This document shows positions 7,681 to 13,333 of a DNA stretch of 13,333 nucleotides, in pieces. Source of the stretch: Siphonobacter sp048595215 (GTDB taxonomy: Bacteria; Bacteroidota; Bacteroidia; Cytophagales; Spirosomataceae); contig NZ_JBMDWJ010000264.1 of assembly GCF_048595215.1 (NCBI RefSeq), positions 1 to 13,333 on the forward strand. The letters are read 5' to 3'. The notes under the pieces are model-generated. The model was not told the DNA's origin, made no database searches, and worked only from the letters and a program-made list of their open reading frames with translations. The position numbers and the translations under genes are program-made. The first letter of the stretch is position 1; each line of letters begins with the position of its first letter.

Positions 7681-8552
7681 TAAGGTACTGCTACCCGATT
7701 AGCGGTAAGAATTTTGCTGAAAAACAATACTTGATACGATAAGGCATTTTCCCAGTAAGTCCAGGTATGAGCACCGGGCCGCTCCGTATAATCGTGGGGC
7801 GTCTGGTTTTCGACCAAACGACGGTGCAAATCGCGATTCGTTTCAACGAGAAAATCATCTACGCCGATGTCCAGAATCAACGGCAACTGATTGCTCTTGA
7901 GGCGGTCGGCCAGGGTTACTAATGTATAACCGGGATAAGGGGTTGGGCCGGGCTTGGGCGGTCCCAGCAATCGGGCAAAGTTGCTAGCCCGCGACCGGGC
8001 AAAGCTCGAATCTACTTTCCACTGAGCGGTATTAATATCCATCACCCCACTCATACTACCCGCCGCCGCGTACAATTCAGGATGGCGGCAGGATAGGTAC
8101 AGGGCTCCATGACCACCCATGGAAAGTCCCGCAATAACACGACCCTTTCCCGAGCGAACGGTACGATAGCTGCGATCAATTTTCTCGATAAGTTCCTGAG
8201 TTATGAAAGTTTCGAACTGGCTTTCCTTTCGTAAGGGACTATCAAAATAGTAACTGGTCGGATCGCCGTCGGGTGTAACGATAATCAAATTATACTGATT
8301 GGAAAGTCGGTGCAGTAAGGTACGATCAGGCGTTTTGGTCAGCCAGTCCCGAAAGCTACCCGACCCGCCATGCAACAGGTACAATACGGGAAAGGCCTGT
8401 TTACTTTTCTTGTACCGATCGGGTAAAACCACTGCCGCCCGCAGGGTGCGGTTCATCCGGGTACTAGCAATCTCCAGCGTATCAACGTGAGCAGCCCGGC
8501 CTGAAAATGCGGTGAGCGTAAACAGTATAAGGAAAAAAAGGGTTTTGATCAT
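7680..8552 (-). CDS. Secreted esterase D-like alpha/beta hydrolase (PF00756-type)
   Basis: This 290-aa protein has a signal peptide (about 1-20). It belongs to the putative-esterase family that includes esterase D/S-formylglutathione hydrolase, feruloyl and acetylxylan esterases, and mycolyltransferases. LLHGGSGS (59-66) forms the oxyanion region. GLSMGGHGAL holds nucleophile Ser144, DIGVDDF supplies the acid (Asp232 or Asp233), and PGAHTWTYW supplies His262. Because it is exported, a carbohydrate esterase role is more likely than formaldehyde detoxification, but this is inference. It is the first gene of a two-gene operon; its TAA overlaps the ATG of the carboxylesterase by one base. The start at 8552 (MIKTLFFL) is the only one that keeps the signal peptide. 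No Shine-Dalgarno sequence is seen. Confidence 0.9.
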   Translation of the reverse strand: MIKTLFFLILFTLTAFSGRAAHVDTLEIASTRMNRTLRAAVVLPDRYKKSKQAFPVLYLLHGGSGSFRDWLTKTPDRTLLHRLSNQYNLIIVTPDGDPTSYYFDSPLRKESQFETFITQELIEKIDRSYRTVRSGKGRVIAGLSMGGHGALYLSCRHPELYAAAGSMSGVMDINTAQWKVDSSFARSRASNFARLLGPPKPGPTPYPGYTLVTLADRLKSNQLPLILDIGVDDFLVETNRDLHRRLVENQTPHDYTERPGAHTWTYWENALSYQVLFFSKILTANRVAVP

Positions 8553-8554
8553 AG

Positions 8555-8587
8555 TAAAGGTAGAGAGGTGATGAAATGGGCGTCAAA
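8555..8587 (-). promoter_or_regulatory. Possible promoter of the esterase pair
   Basis: On the minus strand TTTG (8584-8587) is followed after 21 bases by TACCTTTA (8555-8562), one mismatch from TAnnTTTG. It lies only two bases before the start codon, so transcription would begin at or inside the ATG and give a leaderless mRNA. The match may therefore be chance. The rest of 8588-8740 shows no other convincing signal. Confidence 0.3.
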
Positions 8588-8739
8588 CAAACGCTAGTGA
8601 TACGAAGCTACTACTAATAAAAGCGGTGCGAGCAAGTATACCCAAGTTATTGTTCGGTAACCTAGTGCTTTTTTAGCCTGAGTTTATACGTTTTAATCAT
8701 AAGTACACAGATTAACCAAAGACTCGCCATCTTTACTTA

Positions 8740-8763
8740 GCTTACTCAGTATTCTGAGTAAGC
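8740..8763. promoter_or_regulatory. Operator-like palindrome with 10-bp perfect arms
   Basis: GCTTACTCAG (8740-8749) is followed by TATT and then by its exact reverse complement (8754-8763). It lies about 115 bases upstream of the receiver-PAS-DHp gene and 188 bases upstream of the divergent esterase operon. It has no T-run, so a dimeric regulator site is more likely than a terminator. The regulator is unknown. Confidence 0.5.
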
Positions 8764-8878
8764 ACGATGTTATTGCCGCCACATACATTGATCCGTTTGC
8801 AGAAACTAGTGCATTTTCTGTGCCGTAATCCCTTATTGGGAAGCGGTTTGAGAATGGATTGTTTTTGCCTATTATTCC

Positions 8879-9898
8879 ATGAATTATTACATACGCTTAC
8901 TTGTAGTTCAAGATAATAACCCGGATTTAGAAAAAATTCGGAATTTTCTCAGCGGAATCTACGCAACACCAGAAATACAACGGTGTAAAACCATTTCCGA
9001 AGCGGCTGATTTTTTACAAACTTCCGAAGCGGCTCGCTTGGAGGTGGTGCTCTTAGACAGTGCCGTAGCCGGTTCTAATCTGGCGGAATCCATTACTGCA
9101 TTGGTATCGCTTTGTCCCCGGCTTCCCCTCATCGTTCTGGCCGATGATCCAGCCTTTGGCCTCAGTACCCGATTCATTGAGCTAGGGTTTTCAGATTATC
9201 TGCTCAAAAGCGAATGGTCGGCCTTCTCTTTGCAAAAGAGCATTCTGTACTGCATCGAACGCTGTAAGCTAAAAGCCTCCTTACGCGAGTCCGAAAAACG
9301 ATACAGTACGCTATTTCAGTCAAGCCCCGAACCCATGTGGGTGTATGACATGGAAACCCTCCATTTCGTTGATGTGAATGAAGCCGCTGTAAAACATTAC
9401 GGATACGATAAGGCCGAGTTTCTCCGCATGTCCATACGGGAAATCAGACCCAGTGAGGATATGCCCTTACTAGAAGAAGCCATGAAAAGATCGCGGGTTT
9501 CGGAGGAGGGTTCCCACCAAGGCATGTTTCGGCACCGGAAGAAAAACGGAGAAATTATCTTTGTTTTCATTCAAAGCAAAGTTATTGTACTCAATGGCCG
9601 TCCATCAAAGCTCATTCTGGCCCACGATATTACCCAGCACGTCCAGTACGATAGAGCCATAAAAGCCCAAAATCAGAAGCTAAAAGAAATTGCCTGGATT
9701 CAGTGTCACGTCGTCCGAACCCCCATTGCTCGCCTGATGGGTTTGGTCGATGCGTTGGAGGAAGAAAATATGGAAGAAATGCTCCGAACCGAGTTATTGG
9801 CTCACATTCGTGCTTCGGCTCATGAGCTAGACACGATTGTACGAGAAATCGCTCATAAAGCACAACAGGTCAACGTCACCTTGCCTTACGACTTATGA
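8879..9898 (+). CDS. Receiver-PAS-DHp protein lacking a histidine kinase ATPase domain
   Basis: This 339-aa cytoplasmic signalling protein has three parts. Residues 6-125 resemble a response-regulator receiver with Asp12, phosphoacceptor Asp60 (VVLLD) and Lys110. The usual Thr/Ser of the signalling switch appears to be Ala88, and the N-terminal acidic pair is reduced to one Asp, so it may be a poor or atypical receiver. Residues 140-255 are a PAS sensor domain (SEKRYSTLFQSSPEPMWVYD to LAHDITQHVQYD). Residues 262-330 form a two-helix dimerisation/phosphoacceptor domain with an H-box around His277 (QCHVVRTPIARLMG). The acidic residue normally after the His is Val278. The protein stops at the end of the second helix with no N, G1 or G2 box. 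It therefore cannot autophosphorylate by itself and probably acts as a phosphotransfer intermediate. Its last four bases overlap the start of a CheY-like regulator, its likely partner. Confidence 0.85.
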   Translation: MNYYIRLLVVQDNNPDLEKIRNFLSGIYATPEIQRCKTISEAADFLQTSEAARLEVVLLDSAVAGSNLAESITALVSLCPRLPLIVLADDPAFGLSTRFIELGFSDYLLKSEWSAFSLQKSILYCIERCKLKASLRESEKRYSTLFQSSPEPMWVYDMETLHFVDVNEAAVKHYGYDKAEFLRMSIREIRPSEDMPLLEEAMKRSRVSEEGSHQGMFRHRKKNGEIIFVFIQSKVIVLNGRPSKLILAHDITQHVQYDRAIKAQNQKLKEIAWIQCHVVRTPIARLMGLVDALEEENMEEMLRTELLAHIRASAHELDTIVREIAHKAQQVNVTLPYDL

Positions 9899-10269
9899 AA
9901 GTACTTATCGTAGATGATGATTTTATCATGCTTAAGCTCCACCAGCTTCGGGTCATCAATGCGGGATTATCCCTAAAGCCGCAACTTTTTTACAATGGTA
10001 GGGAAGCTTTGAATTTTTTACTGGCAGCTGAAGAAACCGACGAACAATACCTCATTTTATTGGACTTAAACATGCCCATTATGAGTGGTTGGCAGTTTCT
10101 GGAAGCCTTACAGCAACAGGCCCTGCGTAGTACCATCCGGGTAGTGATTATTACTTCATCCGTAGATCCAGCGGATCGGCAACGAGCGAAGGATTATCCA
10201 CAGGTAGCGGGGTATCTGGAAAAACCCCTTAACCGTCAGGGACTGGATCTCTTGGCTTCGGTTTTTTAA
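9895..10269 (+). CDS. Single-domain response regulator (CheY/Rcp1-like)
   Basis: This 124-aa protein is one receiver domain without an output domain. The acidic pocket is Asp7-Asp8-Asp9, the phosphoacceptor is Asp57 (LILLDLNMP), the switch residues are Thr87-Ser88 (VVIITSS), and the conserved Lys110-Pro111 (YLEKP) is present. It should be fully competent for phosphorylation. The LNMPIMSGWQFLEAL segment is typical of the Rcp1-like subgroup common in Bacteroidota, often paired with PAS/kinase proteins. The ATG overlaps the TGA of the previous gene (ATGA), so the two are translationally coupled and probably form a phosphotransfer pair. Without an output domain it must act by protein contact or pass the phosphoryl group on. 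No clear terminator follows; 10270-10362 separates it from the convergent DeoR-type gene and shows nothing else. Confidence 0.92.
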   Translation: MKVLIVDDDFIMLKLHQLRVINAGLSLKPQLFYNGREALNFLLAAEETDEQYLILLDLNMPIMSGWQFLEALQQQALRSTIRVVIITSSVDPADRQRAKDYPQVAGYLEKPLNRQGLDLLASVF

Positions 10270-10362
10270 ATTCTCAGAATTCATACACTTACGTCAGCCA
10301 TAACCTACGTACCGTCTTCATAAATTTTTCTAAGCTTGGATGCATACGATTGCCTGTACCTA

Positions 10363-11112
10363 TTACAGAAAATGTACGCCAGCCTTTTGGTAGGCTTCAA
10401 AGAACGGATCCGTTGGGTCGCGTTCAGTAATAATGTGAGATACTTCCGAAAGGCGACATACCGCAAAAGGATCCTGCGTGCCAAGCTTACTGGCATCTGA
10501 AAGGGCTACTACCTGAATTGAAGCAGCGGTCATGGTTTGTTTCAGTTCGGCTTCGGGTTGGTTGGTAGCCGTAATTCCCGCCTGAAGATCAATCGAACAA
10601 ACGCCCATGAAAAACAAGTCCGCCCGAAATTGTTCGGCGGTTTTTACGGCGGCTAGTCCAGTCAAAATTTCACGTTCCTTGTCGTACTTCCCGCCGAGTA
10701 TGTGGGTTTCAATGTTCGCGTACAAAGCTAATAAGGGAATCAAAGCCGTATTATTCGTGATGACACGAAGTTCAAGGTACGCCGGTAACAGGGAAACGAG
10801 CGTATACACCGAAGTACCACTATCCATGAATACCGTCATTCCGTTTCGTAACAGTCGTACTGCTTTCAGGGCCATCCGTTCTTTGTCCTCATTCAAGTAA
10901 CCGATTCGATCTTTGAACGTCAACGGATGAGCGGAACGAGGCATGGCTCCCCCGCGAATTTTAGCGAGAAGTCCCAGTTTCGCCAGTTCATCAATATCCC
11001 GACGAATGGTATCTTCTGAAACGTTCAGCTCCAGACTCAGGTGGGTGAAGGCCACCGTTTTTTCCTTTTCAAGCTGAGCCAGAATATGCGAAAAGCGTAG
11101 TTCTTTTTTCAT
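10363..11112 (-). CDS. DeoR-family transcriptional regulator
   Basis: This 249-aa repressor-type protein is the last gene of the MFS/VOC/DeoR operon. The N-terminal winged helix-turn-helix (about 4-57) carries the family signature VSEDTIRRDIDELAKLGLL and then GGA. The C-terminal effector domain has the sugar-phosphate-isomerase-like fold features DSGTS (97-101), TNN (119-121) and the GG at 140-141. DeoR regulators usually sense phosphorylated sugars or related metabolites. The expected substrate-binding elements look intact. I start it at the ATG at 11110-11112, five bases after the VOC stop. The frame is also open to a TTG at 11121 that overlaps that stop, which would add three residues. It very probably binds the paired TGCA operators at 12671-12702 and represses its own operon. 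Confidence 0.93.
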   Translation of the reverse strand: MKKELRFSHILAQLEKEKTVAFTHLSLELNVSEDTIRRDIDELAKLGLLAKIRGGAMPRSAHPLTFKDRIGYLNEDKERMALKAVRLLRNGMTVFMDSGTSVYTLVSLLPAYLELRVITNNTALIPLLALYANIETHILGGKYDKEREILTGLAAVKTAEQFRADLFFMGVCSIDLQAGITATNQPEAELKQTMTAASIQVVALSDASKLGTQDPFAVCRLSEVSHIITERDPTDPFFEAYQKAGVHFL

Positions 11113-11117
11113 AACGG

Positions 11118-11519
11118 TCAAGGCAGACGATAACTTACTTCCAGACGATTTTGCTCCGGATCGTGACTTTCAAATTCGTAATAGCCGTCCCCCGTTACTC
11201 GCGGTCCGCGTAAGATCGGAAAACCCGCCTGAGCCAATTGCCTAGCTTTGCTTTCGACTGCCTCGCGACTTTCTACTTCAAATGCTAAGTGGATCAATCC
11301 TAAGTGTTGTTGCTGAAGGGTGTCATTCCGGTTTTCCGGAATGTCCGATTTATAGAGCAATTCCAGCCGGGCTCCAGACTCGAAACGCAGAAAATAACTT
11401 TCTAGTCCCGTGGTAGTATTGTGATACTTGGCGTTGGACTCTCCGGAAAAGAAGGTTTCATAAAAGGCCCGCATGGCTTCCAAATTACGAGTCCAAATGG
11501 CTACGTGTTCTAATTTCAT
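11118..11519 (-). CDS. VOC-family (glyoxalase/dioxygenase superfamily) protein
   Basis: This 133-aa protein has two beta-alpha-beta-beta-beta modules of the vicinal oxygen chelate fold. Candidate metal ligands are at the classical places: His5 (LEHVAIW), Glu53 (ARLELLY), His77 (LIHLAFEV) and Glu127 (RLEVSY). All four are present, so it is probably a metal-dependent isomerase, lyase or similar enzyme rather than a binding protein without metal. The length is normal for a glyoxalase I-like member, but the substrate cannot be told from this. It lies nine bases after the MFS gene and runs into the DeoR-type gene, so it probably acts on the compound that the transporter moves. Cytoplasmic; no signal peptide. 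Confidence 0.9.
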   Translation of the reverse strand: MKLEHVAIWTRNLEAMRAFYETFFSGESNAKYHNTTTGLESYFLRFESGARLELLYKSDIPENRNDTLQQQHLGLIHLAFEVESREAVESKARQLAQAGFPILRGPRVTGDGYYEFESHDPEQNRLEVSYRLP

Positions 11520-11528
11520 CGTTGACGA

Positions 11529-12656
11529 TTAATGAAAGGTTCGATACGAAAGACTCACCAGTAGTAATAACGCGGCAATGCCCGCAAAGGCGATGGGTAA
11601 GGAAGTCAGCTCAGCTACCAGACCAATCAATGCCGGACCGGCCAACTGCCCCGCGTACCCAATAGTGGTGACGATAGGAAGAGCCTGAGCGGCCGAAGTA
11701 TTCGGTAACTGTCCCGAAGCACTGAAAAAGATAGGGACAATATTGGCCGCTCCCAGTCCCACGAGTGTAAAGCCTACCAAGGAAAGTTCATACCAAGGGC
11801 TCAGGATTACCAGTCCAAAACCCGCACTCGCCAGTAAAGCTCCACCCTTGACCAGCGTTTGAGCCTTCAGCTTCTGCGTAAGACCATCGCCCACTAGTCG
11901 CAGAATGGTCATGGCTACGGAAAAAGCCGCGTATCCAAGTCCCAGCAGGGCGGGATCGACGTGATGAACGTCACGTAAGAAGACACCACTCCAGTCCAGA
12001 ATGGAACCCTCCGCCAAAAACGCAATGAAACACATCAGTCCTAAAAACAAGACCGGACCACTCGGCCAGCTTAAGCCAGCAGAGGATTCATTACGTACTT
12101 CTTCCATCGCAGGTAACAAAGCTTTATACTGCGTGAAGAGAAGGATAACCAAACTCAGTGACACCAGACTAGCGGCCAGCAATGGACTTAAGGGGACTTT
12201 CAATAAACCCGCCATCACTAAGGGTCCTAAAATTCCGCCGAGGCTATATAGACCGTGGAAGGAAGACATGATGGGTTTCTGTAACTGCTTTTCTACACTG
12301 AGGGCCTGTACATTCATCGCCACATCCACCGTAGCCATGCTGGCTCCGAAAAAGAACAGAGCGGCTCCCATAGCCATCGGATGAGCCAGTACCACCAGAG
12401 TCGGTAGCAATAGAGCCATTAGTAAGCCCGCTACCAGAATTACATTCCGGCTTCCGTAGCGGTGTAAGAAAATGCTGCTTAGGGGAAGCATGATCAAAGC
12501 TCCCGCCCCTAGCGAAAGTAGCAAAAGCCCCAATTGAGCTTCATTTAGAGCTAATCGTTCTTTAGCGAAGGGTACCAACGGAGCCCAGGTGGCGATGCCG
12601 AGACCGCATACCAGAAAAATGAACAGGGTAGCTCTGCGGGCTTTCTTTACGTGCAT
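11529..12656 (-). CDS. MFS transporter resembling YbjJ
   Basis: This 375-aa inner-membrane protein has about twelve hydrophobic segments in two halves, as expected for the major facilitator superfamily. The first segment starts right after a short basic N-terminus (HVKKARRATLF). Loop motifs include HRYGSRN after TM2, the MNVQALSVEKQ...SSFHGLYSLGG stretch around TM4-5, and SILDWSGVFL near residue 220. Together these resemble the poorly characterised E. coli YbjJ subgroup more than drug exporters or classical sugar porters. It is the first gene of the operon with the VOC and DeoR-type genes, and its start lies 10-15 bases after a predicted promoter overlapped by operators. The control by a DeoR regulator suggests a sugar-like or acid substrate, but this is inference and the direction of transport is not known. 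Confidence 0.9.
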   Translation of the reverse strand: MHVKKARRATLFIFLVCGLGIATWAPLVPFAKERLALNEAQLGLLLLSLGAGALIMLPLSSIFLHRYGSRNVILVAGLLMALLLPTLVVLAHPMAMGAALFFFGASMATVDVAMNVQALSVEKQLQKPIMSSFHGLYSLGGILGPLVMAGLLKVPLSPLLAASLVSLSLVILLFTQYKALLPAMEEVRNESSAGLSWPSGPVLFLGLMCFIAFLAEGSILDWSGVFLRDVHHVDPALLGLGYAAFSVAMTILRLVGDGLTQKLKAQTLVKGGALLASAGFGLVILSPWYELSLVGFTLVGLGAANIVPIFFSASGQLPNTSAAQALPIVTTIGYAGQLAGPALIGLVAELTSLPIAFAGIAALLLLVSLSYRTFH

Positions 12657-12670
12657 AGCATAAATATTTT

Positions 12671-12702
12671 TGCAACATTATGCAAAAATGCACATTTATG
12701 CA
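12671..12702. promoter_or_regulatory. Two tandem TGCA-N6-TGCA operator-like elements
   Basis: Two 14-base elements, TGCAACATTATGCA (12671-12684) and TGCACATTTATGCA (12689-12702), agree at 11 of 14 positions. Their starts are 18 bases apart. The four TGCA half-sites begin at 12671, 12681, 12689 and 12699. Within them lies a perfect 9-bp inverted repeat (12666-12674 with 12681-12689). They cover both elements of the predicted promoter of the MFS gene. The obvious binder is the DeoR-type regulator of the same operon; that assignment is inference. Confidence 0.7.
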
Positions 12703-12704
12703 AA
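12673..12704 (-). promoter_or_regulatory. Candidate promoter of the MFS/VOC/DeoR operon
   Basis: On the minus strand TTTG (12701-12704) is followed after 20 bases by TAATGTTG (12673-12680), one mismatch from TAnnTTTG. Transcription should begin near 12665-12668 and leave a leader of about ten bases before the ATG at 12656. Both elements lie inside or touch the TGCA repeats, which is a classic layout for repression by blocking polymerase. Confidence 0.5.
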
Positions 12705-12768
12705 TACTTATTTTTAAAATGAATAGGTGTGACCAGTTGTCCTTTCTAATACAAGTTGTCTAGAAACA

Positions 12769-12798
12769 AAAGGAGACGGAGTTCGCTCCGTCTCTTTT
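12769..12798. terminator. Hairpin terminator with TTCG loop, probably bidirectional
   Basis: A 9-bp perfect stem (12773-12781 with 12786-12794, GAGACGGAG and its complement) closes a TTCG tetraloop on the plus strand. It is flanked by AAAAG on the left and TTTT on the right, so both strands end the hairpin in a T-rich tract. It lies 31 bases after the stop of the minus-strand gene at 12830, which it most probably terminates. It also insulates the MFS operon promoter. Confidence 0.85.
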
Positions 12799-12829
12799 GC
12801 ATAGAATCAAGGTGCTGAAAAGGAATAGC

Positions 12830-13333
12830 CTAAAGAATTACGATTTTACGAGCATATACACCCGAGTGGTCCTGAATGCGTAATACGTAGGTACCCGGCA
12901 CGAGCAACTGCGTAGGATTGACGCGTAACTCCTGCGAAGTCGGTGAAATTTGTACGGGTACACTCACGCCCTGTAAGGTTTGCAACTGCAGTTGCGTAGT
13001 TTCGTCTTGAACACGTACGCTAAAGGACTCTCCGCGATTGGGATTGGGGTATACGGAAAACAAACGGTTTTCGGGTGAATCGATAATTACCGAAACACTA
13101 CGGAAGACCTGACTACGACCATCCGTATCCATTTGTCTGAGGCGGTAGTAGTTCACACCATAAGTTGCCTGCTCGTCGACAAACGTGTAGGCCTGGGCTT
13201 GTTTGGATTGACCCTTGGCTGCTACGGTACGAATGCCCTCGAAGCTTTTACCATCGCGACTTTTTTCAACAATGAAATAAGCACTGTTTACTTCCTGAGC
13301 CGTACCCCAACTCAGTACCGCCTGTTGCTGGTT
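12830..13333 (-). CDS. C-terminal part of a T9SS-secreted protein (5' end outside the window)
   Basis: The reading frame is open from the window edge at 13333 to the TAG at 12830-12832, giving the last 167 residues of a longer protein. The in-frame GTG at 13156 is internal, since coding similarity continues upstream of it. The first 80 residues seen are a fibronectin-like module (VLSWGTAQEVNSAYFIVEKS, DGKSFEGI, NYYRLRQMDTDG). The last 75 are a type A T9SS sorting domain (YPNPNRGESFSV, GTYVLRIQD, ARKIVIL), which directs outer-membrane translocation and surface attachment or release. The functional domain is outside the window. Both modules match, in order and motif, the end of the protein encoded at 4560-6041, with FFEVQHSTNGKSFE corresponding to YFIVEKSRDGKSFE. 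The two appear to share a common C-terminal cassette and the same secretion route. Confidence 0.9.
   Translation of the reverse strand, partial: NQQQAVLSWGTAQEVNSAYFIVEKSRDGKSFEGIRTVAAKGQSKQAQAYTFVDEQATYGVNYYRLRQMDTDGRSQVFRSVSVIIDSPENRLFSVYPNPNRGESFSVRVQDETTQLQLQTLQGVSVPVQISPTSQELRVNPTQLLVPGTYVLRIQDHSGVYARKIVIL

Noticed and set aside
10270..10362. Terminator between the convergent response regulator and DeoR-type genes
   Set aside because: Only very short self-complementary stretches (around AATTCT/AGAATT) are present, with no usable loop and no stem long enough.
11110..11121. TTG at 11121 as start of the DeoR-type gene
   Set aside because: It would add only Met-Thr-Val before an ATG whose product begins in the usual way for DeoR proteins (MKKELRF). 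The overlap with the VOC stop is attractive but not needed.
12830..13156. A complete 108-aa gene starting at the GTG at 13156
   Set aside because: The frame stays open to the window edge and the upstream codons encode the rest of a fibronectin-like module, so the gene is larger and cut by the window.
1..13333. CRISPR array, insertion sequence, prophage, tRNA or rRNA
   Set aside because: I looked for regular direct repeats, transposase or integrase motifs and tRNA-like cloverleaf sequence and saw none.

Overview
The window reads as a chromosomal segment from a Bacteroidota bacterium, probably a cytophagale of the Spirosoma/Siphonobacter kind. That placement is inferred, not proven. It rests on two proteins ending in type IX secretion (T9SS) sorting domains, on the absence of Shine-Dalgarno sequences before the starts, and on candidate promoters of the Bacteroidota form TTTG-N19..21-TAnnTTTG. 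Genes are moderately GC-rich; the intergenic DNA is markedly AT-rich.

Layout from left to right. (1) 162-2738 (+) is a two-gene operon for a molybdenum hydroxylase of the isoquinoline 1-oxidoreductase type. It has a 2Fe-2S subunit and a Tat-exported catalytic subunit, a good candidate promoter at 94-125 and an intrinsic terminator at 2766-2803. (2) 2824-3189 (-) is a small putative lipoprotein and 3419-3691 (+) a small helical orphan protein that ends in a 22-bp terminator stem. (3) 3752-4559 is about 800 bases of AT-rich DNA with no convincing gene. It contains one perfect 11-bp inverted repeat and leads into (4) 4560-6041 (+), a secreted SdrD_B / choice-of-anchor-E-like / T9SS protein. (5) 8552-6142 (-) holds two secreted alpha/beta hydrolases of different families, joined by a one-base stop/start overlap. 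(6) 8879-10269 (+) holds a receiver-PAS-DHp protein without an ATPase domain, overlapping by four bases a single-domain response regulator; together they look like a phosphorelay module. (7) 12656-10363 (-) is an operon of an MFS transporter, a VOC-family protein and a DeoR-family regulator. Its predicted promoter is covered by two TGCA-N6-TGCA operator-like elements. (8) 12830-13333 (-) is the C-terminal part of a second T9SS cargo protein, cut by the window edge, with a hairpin terminator behind it.

Most products act outside the cytoplasm: the Tat-exported oxidoreductase, the lipoprotein, two secreted esterases and two T9SS cargo proteins. Two regulatory modules sit between them, a phosphorelay fragment and a self-regulated transporter operon. 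I see no mobile element, CRISPR array, tRNA or rRNA. The strongest leads are the kinase-less phosphotransfer protein with its overlapping response regulator, and the paired operators over the promoter of the MFS/VOC/DeoR operon.
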